A stretch of DNA of 64,000 nucleotides from Phyllobacterium sp. 628 (GTDB lineage: Bacteria > Pseudomonadota > Alphaproteobacteria > Rhizobiales > Rhizobiaceae). Of this stretch, positions 37,751 through 47,231 are shown piece after piece. Position 1 is the stretch's first letter; every line of letters starts with the position of its first letter. The notes beneath the pieces were generated by a model. The model was given only the letters and a program-made list of their open reading frames with translations, made no database searches and had not been told where the DNA came from. Made by a program: the position numbers and the translations under genes. The stretch covers positions 1,247,501-1,311,500 of the forward strand of contig NZ_CP050301.1 of assembly GCF_014189505.1 (NCBI RefSeq), written 5' to 3'.

Positions 37751-38434
37751 TCATCGACCTGACTTAACGGGCTCTTTTGCAGTAACAGCGAGAAAGCCGG
37801 GCGACGCGCTCAAACCAGATATGGGTGTTGTCCAAAATTCTGGAGCGGCAGCACAGTCCGACGCCTCCGGGACTGAACCATCCCCGACGTAGTCAATATT
37901 GCTAATGCTCCATTCGGATGCGATCGATTTAGCTAGTTTGCTATTCTTTGTAGCGACTAGGCCCGATTTTTCCGCGATGCCATGCTGTGCAGCTTTGATG
38001 ACGCTAATTGGCGTTTTAGCACATGGGACTTGTCCAGCTTTTATTCCATCAAGGACAACGAAATAGGAGTTTCTTTCCCCATCATATCGCCACTGTGCTG
38101 AGTTTGTTAAAGGTTTTATCGGCTCTCCAGGCAGACTTCGACAGTTTTCGGTTGTCTCTTGCAATTGATCCATTTGCACATCTTGGGTGGTTTCGGAACC
38201 GCAAATGCGAAACTTTACTATCTTTGAGTTTCCAAAGCTGTAGTAAAAACCGAGGTCAAATTGCCCATTCATTAAGACAGCATACTTAATATTATCCCCT
38301 GAGGCGGCCACCGACATATCGATTCCTTTATAGAACCCCATCTCGTTCTGACCGCCCTCGATTAAACTGGTCTGGGCGGGCGCCAGCGAATTTGTATTCA
38401 GTAAAACTAGGAATATTATTGTTCTCTTTTCCAT
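37751..38434 (-). CDS. Unknown secreted protein
   Basis: The 227-residue protein starts with a likely signal peptide (MEKRTIIFLVLLNTNSLAPAQ) and has several cysteines that may pair in the periplasm (FRICGSE, TENCRSL, QVPCAKT, SDCAAAP). No known domain is recognised. Its start lies inside the end of the membrane-protein gene upstream, a 19-base overlap, so the two are translated together and may act as a pair. Base composition is more AT-rich than the flanks, which suggests transfer. Confidence 0.68.
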   Translation of the reverse strand: MEKRTIIFLVLLNTNSLAPAQTSLIEGGQNEMGFYKGIDMSVAASGDNIKYAVLMNGQFDLGFYYSFGNSKIVKFRICGSETTQDVQMDQLQETTENCRSLPGEPIKPLTNSAQWRYDGERNSYFVVLDGIKAGQVPCAKTPISVIKAAQHGIAEKSGLVATKNSKLAKSIASEWSISNIDYVGDGSVPEASDCAAAPEFWTTPISGLSASPGFLAVTAKEPVKSGR

Positions 38435-39060
38435 CGCTTCAGCCCTCGCAACGGTAGGAAGTTATTTCCATCAATAGACTGCGCAAAGAGAATGCCTTCA
38501 TCATCTTTGACCGGGCAGAGGGCATAAGTAAATTTCTGCGTAGACATAATATGCTTGTATAAGTGTTGTTTTTTGCATTCGTTGAACATTTGGCTCGTGC
38601 GTTCTCCCATGACAAAATCATGTGCACTAAATGGTTGGCGAAAAAAGACGGTAGCTGCCTTATCTTTCCAGATTTTGTCGCTCTGCTCCGTTGCTGATTG
38701 GTTCGCAACAAAATAAATAAATTCTAACATTAGAACTGAAAATGTTGCTATTAGAGATGCCTTTAATACCCAGTTAGAAATATAGGGAGAGGCTTTCAAA
38801 CAAACGAATCTCCCACGTTTAGTTGCAAAGAGCCCTACGGCGATCAGAATCGCCAAACCAAAACCCATGAGGAAGAGACAATGGGAGAAGACGTTGAACG
38901 AATAAGCAAGGACGACAGGAATCGGCAGGTCGACTTCGTGGATTGATATCGAAAAACTGGATAAATATGCAGAAAGATAAATTATCCCAGTTAAATATAC
39001 AAAGGCGATGGGGAAAGTTGCCGCAATTATATCTATAAATTTTTCTGATGTTTTTCCCAA
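38416..39060 (-). CDS. Unknown integral membrane protein
   Basis: The 214-residue protein has three or four membrane helices in its first half (IIAATFPIAFVYLTGIIYLSA, LFLMGFGLAILIAVGLFA, SLIATFSVLMLEFIYFVA) and a soluble C-terminal domain with two cysteines (FNECKKQ, ALCPVKDD). No family is recognised. It precedes and overlaps the secreted-protein gene by 19 bases. It is the gene nearest the 3' end of tRNA-Thr, the usual landing site for islands, but no integrase is present. Confidence 0.7.
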   Translation of the reverse strand: MGKTSEKFIDIIAATFPIAFVYLTGIIYLSAYLSSFSISIHEVDLPIPVVLAYSFNVFSHCLFLMGFGLAILIAVGLFATKRGRFVCLKASPYISNWVLKASLIATFSVLMLEFIYFVANQSATEQSDKIWKDKAATVFFRQPFSAHDFVMGERTSQMFNECKKQHLYKHIMSTQKFTYALCPVKDDEGILFAQSIDGNNFLPLRGLKRWKREQ

Positions 39061-39214
39061 TTGTTATCGCGCTCCAGCCAGGAATTACTTTGGCAGCTGG
39101 ATTTAACAGCGTCAATATTAACCATTATGGGTATCTCTGAGAAGCCAAAATTCTGGTTATTACTTGTTGTAATTGACTCGGCGAGAAGGCTTCGCGAAAA
39201 GTTGTATGCATAAA

Positions 39215-39290
39215 TGGTGCCGCTTCCCGGAATCGAACCGAGGACCCCATCATTACGAATGATGTGCTCTACCAACTGAGCTAAAGCGGC
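39215..39290 (-). tRNA. tRNA-Thr (anticodon CGT)
   Basis: The minus strand folds as a 76-nt tRNA with acceptor stem GCCGCTT/AAGCGGC, discriminator A and an encoded CCA. The D arm is GCTCAGTTGGTAGAGC, the anticodon loop TTCGTAA (anticodon CGT, reading ACG), and the T arm GGTTCGATTCC. It marks the right edge of the AT-rich accessory block. The 279 bases to coxS hold nothing else that I recognise. Confidence 0.96.
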
Positions 39291-39569
39291 AGGGAAGCAA
39301 GTTCCCGATCCTTGATCCGGCCATCAGAAATGTGCCGGAGGATGACGCGCCTGATACCGTCATTGCAGCCGGATTGCAAGCCCCGCAGACGAGAGGTTTA
39401 GGCCCGGCGCGTCAAAATTTCTACTTTCACAAATACTTGTTGGCTGCGGCGAAGCCAAATTAGAATTTTTCTATTTTGCCGATAGACATGTGCGCTGGAG
39501 CGGTTAATCTTTGCAGCGTGGTCATGCGGCCCGGGAAGTGGCACTGACCAAGCGTTCTGGGAGGAACCG

Positions 39570-40058
<489 letters not shown>

Positions 40059-40145
40059 TCAATGTGATTTCAGTCTTGCAGACCGCTTTCGGCCAAAGAC
40101 ACCTAAGACATTTTGGCCAAGCGCCTGCGACAGGGAGGAAATGTC

Positions 40146-42491
40146 ATGGGTGTCGAAGGAATTGGAGCGCGCGTTCTTCGTAAGGAAGACAAACGGTTTT
40201 TGACCGGCAAGGGCCGCTATACGGATGATATGGTGGTGCCGGGCATGAAACACGCCGCCTTTGTGCGCAGTCCCCATGCCCATGCCAAAATCACCGGGAT
40301 CAATACGGATGCGGCGAGGAAAATGCCGGGGGTTATTGGCGTTCTCACCGGCAGGGAATTGAAGGCCGACGGGATCGGCAATCTCATCTGCGGCTGGATG
40401 GTGCATTCCAAGGACGGCACGCCGATGAAAATGGGCGCTTGGTCGCCGTTGGCGACGGACGTCGTGCGCTATGTCGGCGATGCGGTGGCGATTGTCGTTG
40501 CCGATAGCAAGGGCGAGGCGCGCGATGCTGCCGAGGCCGTGGATATTGCCTATGAGGAATTGCCGGTTTTGGTCAATGCCACCGCAGCCTTGCAGCAAGG
40601 TGCGCCGCAGCTGCATCCGGAAGCGCCGGGCAATCTGATTTTCGACTGGGATATCGGCGATGAAAAGGCCACGGCGGAGGCTTTCGCCAAAGCGGCGCAT
40701 GTCACCCGGCTCGATATTGACAATAACCGTCTCGTGCCCAATGCGATGGAGCCGCGCGCCGCGCTCGGCCTTTATGACGAAGCCGAGGATCATTACACCT
40801 GCTGGACGACCTCGCAGAATCCGCATGTGGCCCGCCTTGTCATGAGCGCGTTTTACAATGTTGCGCCGGAGAACAAGCTGCGGGTGATCGCGCCCGATGT
40901 CGGCGGCGGTTTCGGCTCGAAGATTTTCATTTATCCCGAGGAGATCGTCTGCCTCTGGGCATCGAAGAAGACCGGCGTGCCGGTGAAATGGGTGGCGGAC
41001 CGCAGCGAGAGTTTTCTCTGCGATGCCCATGGCCGCGACCATGCCACCCATGCGGAAATAGCCTTCGACAAGGACCATAGAATTCTCGGTCTGAAGGTTG
41101 AAACGATCGCCAATCTCGGCGCCTATATGTCGCTGTTTTCGAGCTCGGTGCCGACTTATCTCTATGCGACGCTGCTGTCGGGCCAGTATGACATTCCGGC
41201 CATCCACGCCAATGTGAAGACGGTCTATACCAACACGGCACCGGTGGATGCCTATCGCGGTGCGGGGCGGCCGGAGGCCTCCTATGTGCTCGAGCGCATC
41301 ATGGAAACGGCGGCGCGCGAACTGAAACTGTCGCCGGCCGAATTGCGCCGCAGGAATTTCATCCGCTCCTTCCCGCACCAGACGCCTGTCATCATGGCTT
41401 ATGATGCGGGTGATTTCGACGCGACGCTCGATGCCAGCATGAAGGCGGCTGATTATGCCGGGTTTGAACAACGCCGCACCGAAGCCGCCGGGCGCGGCAA
41501 GCTGCGCGGCATCGGCATGAGCTGCTATATCGAGGCTTGCGGCATTGCGCCATCGGCGGCGGTCGGATCGCTCGGTGCGGGGGTGGGCCTGTGGGAAAGC
41601 GCGGAGGTGCGCGTCAACGCGGTGGGCACCGTCGAGATCCTCACCGGCTCGCATTCGCACGGGCAGGGGCATGAAACCACGTTTGCCCAGCTCGCCGCCG
41701 AGCGCTTCGGCGTGCCTCTCGACAGCATTTCCATTGTCCATGGCGATACGGACAAGGTGCAGATGGGCATGGGCACCTATGGCTCCCGCTCGGGTGCCGT
41801 CGGCATGTCCGCCGTGGTCAAGGCCATGGATAAGGTCGAGGCCAAGGCCAAGAAAATTGCTGCACATCTGCTCGAGGCCGATGAGGCCGATATCGAAATC
41901 AAGAATGGTGACGTGCGCGTCGCCGGTACTGACAAATCGCTGCCATGGTTTCAGGTGGCGCTATCGGCCTACACCGCTCACAATCTGCCCTCGGGCATGG
42001 AGCCGGGCCTGAAGGAAACCGCTTTCTACGATCCGACCAATTTCACCTTCCCGGCGGGCTGCTATATTTGCGAAGTGGAGATTGATCCCGATACCGGCGC
42101 CACGCAGATTGTCCAGTTCGTCGCCGCCGATGATTTCGGCAAGATCATCAACCCGATGATTGTCGAGGGGCAGGTGCATGGCGGTTTGGCGCAAGGCATC
42201 GGCCAGGCGCTGCTTGAAGGCACGCATTATGACGAAACCGGCCAGCTTCTGACCGCCAGCTATATGGACTACACGATGCCCCGGGCGCTGGACCTGCCGT
42301 CTTTCAAGGTGATGACGACGGAAACGCCGTGCCCGTCCAATCCGCTCGGGATCAAGGGCTGCGGCGAGGCGGGAGCTATCGGGTCGCCGCCTGCTGTCAT
42401 GAATGCCATCACCGATGCGATCCACAACAACAACCTCACCATGCCTGCGACACCGCAAAAGGTCTGGGCGGCCATTCAGGCGGCAAAGTAA
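40146..42491 (+). CDS. Molybdenum hydroxylase large subunit (form II CoxL-like)
   Basis: The 781-residue molybdopterin subunit begins MGVEGIGARVLRKEDKRFLTG after a GGGAGGAA ribosome site; 11 extra codons upstream are open. The active-site loop reads AYRGAGR (41250-41270), the form II signature; form I CO dehydrogenase has AYRCSFR with the copper-binding Cys. Other conserved parts are DVGGGFGSK and GSHSHGQGHETTF. It is therefore a CoxL-family hydroxylase of unproven substrate, not a proven CO oxidiser. Confidence 0.93.
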   Translation: MGVEGIGARVLRKEDKRFLTGKGRYTDDMVVPGMKHAAFVRSPHAHAKITGINTDAARKMPGVIGVLTGRELKADGIGNLICGWMVHSKDGTPMKMGAWSPLATDVVRYVGDAVAIVVADSKGEARDAAEAVDIAYEELPVLVNATAALQQGAPQLHPEAPGNLIFDWDIGDEKATAEAFAKAAHVTRLDIDNNRLVPNAMEPRAALGLYDEAEDHYTCWTTSQNPHVARLVMSAFYNVAPENKLRVIAPDVGGGFGSKIFIYPEEIVCLWASKKTGVPVKWVADRSESFLCDAHGRDHATHAEIAFDKDHRILGLKVETIANLGAYMSLFSSSVPTYLYATLLSGQYDIPAIHANVKTVYTNTAPVDAYRGAGRPEASYVLERIMETAARELKLSPAELRRRNFIRSFPHQTPVIMAYDAGDFDATLDASMKAADYAGFEQRRTEAAGRGKLRGIGMSCYIEACGIAPSAAVGSLGAGVGLWESAEVRVNAVGTVEILTGSHSHGQGHETTFAQLAAERFGVPLDSISIVHGDTDKVQMGMGTYGSRSGAVGMSAVVKAMDKVEAKAKKIAAHLLEADEADIEIKNGDVRVAGTDKSLPWFQVALSAYTAHNLPSGMEPGLKETAFYDPTNFTFPAGCYICEVEIDPDTGATQIVQFVAADDFGKIINPMIVEGQVHGGLAQGIGQALLEGTHYDETGQLLTASYMDYTMPRALDLPSFKVMTTETPCPSNPLGIKGCGEAGAIGSPPAVMNAITDAIHNNNLTMPATPQKVWAAIQAAK

Positions 42492-42503
42492 GGGAGAAGC
42501 GCC

Positions 42504-43304
42504 ATGTATGAGACACACTATCATCGGGCCACTTCGGTCGAGGACGCCGCCAAAAACATGAACGCTGCGGAGGATGGAAAATTCCTCGCGGGCGGCATGA
42601 CGCTGATCCCGACGATGAAACAGCGGCTGGCGTCGCCCAGCAATCTGATTGACCTGCGCCATATTCCGGGTCTGAAAGGCATCACCATCACGGGCCGGAC
42701 CGTACGCATCGGCGCGGTGACGACGCATTCCGATGTCTCGACCCATGCCGAACTGGCAAAACTCTGCCCGGCGATCACGTTTCTGGCGGGGCATATCGGC
42801 GATCCGCACGTGCGCAACATGGGAACGATCGGCGGCTCGGTTGCCAACAATGATCCGGCGGCGGATTACCCTACCGCGCTGCTGGCCTTGGATGCAACCG
42901 TCGTGACCAGCCAGCGCTCGCTGCCCGCGTCGGAGTTTTTCGTTGGTCTGTTCGAAACGGCGTTGGAACCCGACGAGATTGTTACTGCTATCGAGTTCAC
43001 CGCACCCGACAAAGCGGCTTACAAGAAGTTCCCCAATCCCGCTTCGCTCTATGCGGTCGCAGGCGTATTCGTGGCCAAGTCCGGCAATGACGTGCGCGTT
43101 GCTGTGACCGGCGCTGGCGAGAACGGCGTGTTTCGGGCGGATGAACTGGAAGCGGCGCTCACAAAGAATTTTAACGCTGCGGCGCTGGATGACGTGACGG
43201 TTTCAGCCGATGGCCTGATGTCGGATATGCATGCCTCGGCCGATTACCGCGCCAATTTGGTGAAGGTCATGGCCAAGCGTGCAGTGGCCGAGATTGCGGG
43301 GTGA
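42504..43304 (+). CDS. Molybdenum hydroxylase FAD-binding medium subunit (CoxM-like)
   Basis: The 266-residue subunit has the FAD pyrophosphate motifs AGGMTLIPTMKQRL and TIGGSVANNDPAADYP of the CO-dehydrogenase flavoprotein family and the C-terminal CO_deh_flav_C domain. It takes electrons from CoxS to an external acceptor. It lies 12 bases after the large subunit. No MoCo-insertion factors (coxD, coxE, coxG) are in the window, so the operon is only the structural genes. Confidence 0.94.
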   Translation: MYETHYHRATSVEDAAKNMNAAEDGKFLAGGMTLIPTMKQRLASPSNLIDLRHIPGLKGITITGRTVRIGAVTTHSDVSTHAELAKLCPAITFLAGHIGDPHVRNMGTIGGSVANNDPAADYPTALLALDATVVTSQRSLPASEFFVGLFETALEPDEIVTAIEFTAPDKAAYKKFPNPASLYAVAGVFVAKSGNDVRVAVTGAGENGVFRADELEAALTKNFNAAALDDVTVSADGLMSDMHASADYRANLVKVMAKRAVAEIAG

Positions 43305-43316
43305 GGATATATCCGT

Positions 43317-43796
43317 TCAAAGCGGTGGCAAACGGCGAAGCACACTTGAAGATTTGATCACCGACGTGCTGGTCACAGCGTGTTCCGAAAGCGCTTCCAG
43401 CACGCGATCCATTTCTTCAATGGAATGGACAACCAATCGTCCCAAAAATGGATCGTCGCCTGTGATCTTGTCGCATTCGATGAATTGTGGCGTTTCCTGA
43501 ATAATCTTCTCGACGATATGCAACTTTCCCGGCAACGGTCTGATCCTGACCATCGCGCGGATTTGGTAGCCCAGCGCTTTTGGATCCACATCAAGTACGA
43601 AACCGCGAATAATCCCTGCATCTTCTAACCGGCGTACACGGTCGGACACGCCGGGGGCAGTCATGCCCATTTCCCGTGCAAGTTCACTCATCGGCAGCCG
43701 TGCGTTGGAATTGAGAAGCACGAGGATTCGAGCATCCGTAACGTCAAACGCTGAATCTTCAGAATGAAGATTTTTATGCTTTTTGATTTTCGACAT
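43317..43796 (-). CDS. Lrp/AsnC-family transcriptional regulator
   Basis: The 159-residue regulator has the AsnC HTH (VTDARILVLLNSNARLPMSELAREMGMTAPGVSDRVRRLEDAG, read in segments) and a RAM effector domain (IIQETPQFIECDKITGDDPF). It is divergent from a DMT exporter across a 97-bp AT-rich gap, a common pairing where Lrp proteins control amino-acid export. It converges with coxM, 12 bases away, and is probably not its regulator. Confidence 0.92.
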   Translation of the reverse strand: MSKIKKHKNLHSEDSAFDVTDARILVLLNSNARLPMSELAREMGMTAPGVSDRVRRLEDAGIIRGFVLDVDPKALGYQIRAMVRIRPLPGKLHIVEKIIQETPQFIECDKITGDDPFLGRLVVHSIEEMDRVLEALSEHAVTSTSVIKSSSVLRRLPPL

Positions 43797-43893
43797 TGTT
43801 CAATATTAGCTCCATATTTCAATTTCTCACCATATAATTACGTGTTCAAATCATTGATTATCGGCGATCATTTTTAAAATCGCGAGTCCCCCC

Positions 43894-44823
43894 ATGTTTC
43901 TTGGTATTCTTGCCGGTCTTGCGACCGGGGCCCTCTGGAGCCTGTCATTCATCGCCCCGCGTATCGTTGCACCGTTTACTGCTTGGGATATTACGGTCGC
44001 GCGCTATGGTCTCTTCGGCCTCATCTGTGTTTTGCTCATGCTGCATCCGCGTTTTCAGCCGCGACGTCTAGGCTGGAGAAGAATAGCTATTGGCTGCGCG
44101 CTGGGCGGCTTAGGCTATGTTGGTTATTTTATCTGCGTGGCTTATGCGGTTCGATTGGCGGGTACGGCCATTCCACCGCTCATCATCGGTACCATGCCAG
44201 TTGTACTCGCGGTCATTGCAAATGCCCGTGATAAAACCATCCCATGGCGGTCGCTCCTTTTGCCTCTTGGTTTGACGGCGTCAGGAATTCTCCTCGTCAA
44301 TCTCAGCACTGTTGGCACAATCGGTGTGGAAGACCGCACAAACCTTTGGCTGGGTATCTTTTTCGCAACCATGGCGCTGGCGATCTGGGTGATTTACGGG
44401 ATGGCAAACGCCGCCATCATGAAAATGCCGGATGCTCCCGATGGCTTGCGCTGGACCGGTGTCCAAGGCTTGGGTGCGGGTCTGGTTGGCCTTGCCTTGG
44501 CGCCATTTACCTCGTTCACTTCCGCTACGCAGTTCTGGGATGCCGACGGTTCGCGTTTTCTAATGTGGGTGCTGATCATGGCCATAGCGGCTTCCTGGCT
44601 GGCCACTTTCTGCTGGGTTTTCGCATCCCGTCGCTTGCCGCTTGCACTGTCGGCGCAACTGGTTGTCGCTGAAACGGTATTTGGTCTCTTGCTTGGCTTC
44701 ACTTTTGAGCAGCGCTGGCCGACACAAGCTGAATGGCTTGGCTGTGGTTTGCAATGTGTGGGCGTTGTTACGGCGATAGCAATATTCGCGCGGTCAATCC
44801 GTCCGCGTATTGTCAGCAGTTAA
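43894..44823 (+). CDS. DMT/EamA-family transporter
   Basis: The 309-residue protein has ten predicted membrane helices in two EamA repeats (LGILAGLATGALWSLSFIAPR and ATMALAIWVIYGMANAAIM). Members export amino acids, metabolites or drugs. It is divergent from an Lrp-type regulator, which favours an amino-acid-related substrate. CCCCC and no strong ribosome site precede the ATG, so expression may be low. It converges with an Xre-cupin regulator. Confidence 0.9.
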   Translation: MFLGILAGLATGALWSLSFIAPRIVAPFTAWDITVARYGLFGLICVLLMLHPRFQPRRLGWRRIAIGCALGGLGYVGYFICVAYAVRLAGTAIPPLIIGTMPVVLAVIANARDKTIPWRSLLLPLGLTASGILLVNLSTVGTIGVEDRTNLWLGIFFATMALAIWVIYGMANAAIMKMPDAPDGLRWTGVQGLGAGLVGLALAPFTSFTSATQFWDADGSRFLMWVLIMAIAASWLATFCWVFASRRLPLALSAQLVVAETVFGLLLGFTFEQRWPTQAEWLGCGLQCVGVVTAIAIFARSIRPRIVSS

Positions 44824-44845
44824 GACTCAATCCACAATACTCACG

Positions 44846-45415
44846 CTACCTCTTACTCAACACGATCACCGCATAGCGGCACGGTTCATTGCCGTCATTG
44901 GCGAACACGCAATCATTGGGTGTGCTGAGTTCCAGGCAATCGCCCGGTTCCAGGATGTGGGTAATATCGCCCTCAGTGAAGGTAAGTCTGCCGCTCAAAA
45001 CCCAGATCAGCTGGCGCAGGAAAATGTAGGCCGAAGCGGGCAGCGGGACACGCGTCTTTGGGGGCAGGTCGATATGCACCACATCCATCGGCAGGTCCGA
45101 GGCAGGTGAGACATGGCGGCGGATATAGCCGCTGTCCGGGTCGATCCAGACGGGCTGGTCCTTGTGGCGCAGTAACCGTCCCTCCTGCATTTCAGCCCGC
45201 GCCATCAGCGTTGACATGCTGAGTCCGAATGCGCCGGAAAACCGCGCCATCAGCATCGCCGTTGGGCTGCTCTGGCCGCGCTCCACCTTGTTGATCATGG
45301 CGCGGGAGACACCGGATTTTTCTGCAAGGTCGGTCAAGGACCAACTGCGCGCCTCCCGCTCGATACGGATACGGGCACCAATTTTCTCATCGACATTATC
45401 TATTTTATGAGACAT
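44846..45415 (-). CDS. Xre-family regulator with C-terminal cupin domain
   Basis: The 189-residue protein has an Xre HTH (ARIRIEREARSWSLTDLAEKSGVSRAMINKVERGQSSPTAML, read in segments) and a cupin sensor from about residue 105 (LRQLIWVLSGRLTFTEGD, HILEPGDCLELS). Such proteins usually sense a small metabolite. It is divergent from the GNAT gene with only 29 bp between starts, so both promoters must overlap and it is likely to control that acetyltransferase. Confidence 0.92.
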   Translation of the reverse strand: MSHKIDNVDEKIGARIRIEREARSWSLTDLAEKSGVSRAMINKVERGQSSPTAMLMARFSGAFGLSMSTLMARAEMQEGRLLRHKDQPVWIDPDSGYIRRHVSPASDLPMDVVHIDLPPKTRVPLPASAYIFLRQLIWVLSGRLTFTEGDITHILEPGDCLELSTPNDCVFANDGNEPCRYAVIVLSKR

Positions 45416-45444
45416 ATTGAAACTATAGTAGACGAATATAAAGG

Positions 45445-45963
45445 ATGCAAGTTGTGATCGTGCGTGCGGCCGTGGAGCCTGATCTTCCCGTCATTCTGGA
45501 AATCTACAATGACGCGGTGCTCAATACGACCGCGATCTGGAATGAAACGCAGGTCGATCTGGACAACCGTAAGGCGTGGCTGCAGGACCGGCTGTCAAAA
45601 GGTTTTCCCGTGCTTATCAGCGTCGATGACGCGGGGCAAATCACCGGCTATGCCTCATTTGGCGATTGGCGTGCCTTTGATGGCTATCGCCACACGGTCG
45701 AACATTCGGTCTATGTCCATAAGGACGCGCGTGGCGGCGGCATCGGCAAGACACTGATGCTGGCGCTGATCGACAAGGCGCGCGAGCTTGGCAAGCATGT
45801 GATGGTTGCCGGGATAGAATCCGGCAACGAAGCCTCTATCCGCTTGCATGAAAAATTGGGTTTTCAGACGGTTGGCCATTTGCCGGAGGTCGGGACCAAA
45901 TTCGGCAAATGGCTTGATCTGACTTTCATGCAGATCACACTCGACAAAGCCGCGGCGCGTTAG
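45445..45963 (+). CDS. GNAT N-acetyltransferase (phosphinothricin/methionine-sulfone acetyltransferase type)
   Basis: The 172-residue protein matches the Pat/Bar-like GNAT group: VRAAVEPDLPVILEIYNDAV, YASFGDWRAFDGYRHTVEHSVYVH, the acetyl-CoA loop RGGGIGKTLM, and FQTVGHLPEVGTKFGKWLDL. It transfers an acetyl group from acetyl-CoA to an amino acid analogue; the natural substrate is unknown. It is divergent from an Xre-cupin regulator. Its last four bases overlap the convergent nitronate monooxygenase gene. Confidence 0.9.
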   Translation: MQVVIVRAAVEPDLPVILEIYNDAVLNTTAIWNETQVDLDNRKAWLQDRLSKGFPVLISVDDAGQITGYASFGDWRAFDGYRHTVEHSVYVHKDARGGGIGKTLMLALIDKARELGKHVMVAGIESGNEASIRLHEKLGFQTVGHLPEVGTKFGKWLDLTFMQITLDKAAAR

Positions 45964-46922
45964 GCCGCGCAGAGCCTGGCCTTGGCCTCGCGGTATTCGC
46001 GCCCGAGGCGCTCGACATATTCACCAGCACCCAGAACTTCCTTGATCGCGCCGATACCCTGACCGCAGCCCCAGATATCTTTCCAGGCCTTGGCGCCGGT
46101 GGTCGCCGCTTCAAAATCCATCTTTGAAGGATCGGCTTCCGGCAGGTGATCCGCGTCCATCCCCGAATTGATAATGGACGGCTTCAGATAGTTGCCGTGA
46201 ATGCCGGTGAAGTAATTGGAATAGACGATGTCGGACGAGGCCGAGTCGACGATCATCTGCTTGTAGGCATCGACGGCGCGGGCTTCCTTTGTCGCGATGA
46301 AGGGCGAGCCGATATAGGCAAGATCGGCACCCATGGCCTGCGCCGCCAGCACCGCTTTGCCGGTGGCAATCGCGCCGGAGAGCAGCAGCGGCCCGTCAAA
46401 CCATTCGCGGATTTCCTGAATGAGCGCAAAAGGCGACAAGGGTCCGGCATGGCCGCCCGCACCCGCAGCAACCGCAATCAATCCATCCGCGCCTTTGCGG
46501 ATGGCGGAATTAGCATGACGGTTGTTGATAATGTCATGCAGCACGATACCGCCATAGGAGTGGATGGCCGCATTGACTTCAGGCACAGCGCCGAGGGAGG
46601 AAATGACGATCGGCACTTTGTACTTCACGCACATCGACAGATCGTGCTCAAGCCGCTTGTTGGAGCGGTGAACGATCTGGTTGACGGCAAAGGGAGCGGC
46701 GGGTCGATCCGGGTTCTTCGCGTCGTAGTCGCGCAGCCCCTCGGTGATTTCGGCCAGCCACTCGTCAAGCTGGGCCTCCGGACGGGCATTGAGAGCAGGG
46801 AAAGAGCCGACAATGCCAGCCTTGCATTGCGCCAGCACCAGCGCCGGGTGCGAAATGATGAACAGCGGCGCGCCAACGACAGGAATGCGCAGCTTCTTCG
46901 TCAGGATTTCGGGCAATGCCAT
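45960..46922 (-). CDS. Nitronate monooxygenase (2-nitropropane dioxygenase family)
   Basis: The 320-residue FMN-binding TIM barrel has the family motifs PVVGAPLFIISHPALVLAQ, IAVAAGAGGHAGPLSPFALI and LLLSGAIATGKAVLAAQAMGADLAYIGSPFIAT. It oxidises alkyl nitronates or related acids; many family members have unknown substrates, and some are enoyl reductases. GGGAGGAAAAAC precedes the ATG. The operator at 46947-46967, shared with the beta-oxidation operon, implies a role linked to acyl-CoA breakdown. Confidence 0.9.
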   Translation of the reverse strand: MALPEILTKKLRIPVVGAPLFIISHPALVLAQCKAGIVGSFPALNARPEAQLDEWLAEITEGLRDYDAKNPDRPAAPFAVNQIVHRSNKRLEHDLSMCVKYKVPIVISSLGAVPEVNAAIHSYGGIVLHDIINNRHANSAIRKGADGLIAVAAGAGGHAGPLSPFALIQEIREWFDGPLLLSGAIATGKAVLAAQAMGADLAYIGSPFIATKEARAVDAYKQMIVDSASSDIVYSNYFTGIHGNYLKPSIINSGMDADHLPEADPSKMDFEAATTGAKAWKDIWGCGQGIGAIKEVLGAGEYVERLGREYREAKARLCAA

Positions 46923-46946
46923 GTTTTTCCTCCCATGGGATAAATA

Positions 46947-46967
46947 TTGACGTTTCCGTAAACGTAA
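46947..46967. promoter_or_regulatory. Palindromic operator upstream of the nitronate monooxygenase gene
   Basis: TTGACGTTT and AAACGTAA flank the centre CCGT. On the minus strand, 46965 to 46947 reads ACGTTTACGGAAACGTCAA, identical over 19 nt to 55805-55823 before the beta-oxidation operon. It starts 25 bases upstream of the gene. The rest of the 46923-47231 gap holds no further gene. Confidence 0.75.
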
Positions 46968-47231
46968 CTCTTTTTAGCAGACCGTGTGGCGTGATCAAGC
47001 GAAAGGTTGGTGGCGATTTTCCCTGTTTGATCCGGCAAATATACCGTTGCAGACAGGTCCATGCAGCTTTCAGTTGAATCTAGTAAAGATGATCCGCGCG
47101 ATACACCGCAAGTCCCCCTTGGCACAGATAACCGCTAAAACCGTTGGCAACCGTTTCAAACTGAATTTAGCTTAAGACGAAAAGCGCCATCATTGCGCCG
47201 TGGTACTCTTGAATAAGCAGTCAAATCGTCT

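Noticed and set aside
39215..39290. Island integration at tRNA-Thr shown by a duplicated tRNA end
   Set aside because: I looked for a copy of the tRNA 3' end (GGTTCGATTCC...CACCA) across 33-39 kb and found none, and there is no integrase.
41250..41270. Annotation of the CoxL-like gene as aerobic CO dehydrogenase
   Set aside because: The loop AYRGAGR lacks the copper-binding Cys of form I enzymes, so CO oxidation is not supported.
40059..41867. 602-codon open frame antisense to the CoxL-like gene
   Set aside because: It is fully antisense to a clear molybdenum-hydroxylase gene and has no recognisable motif.
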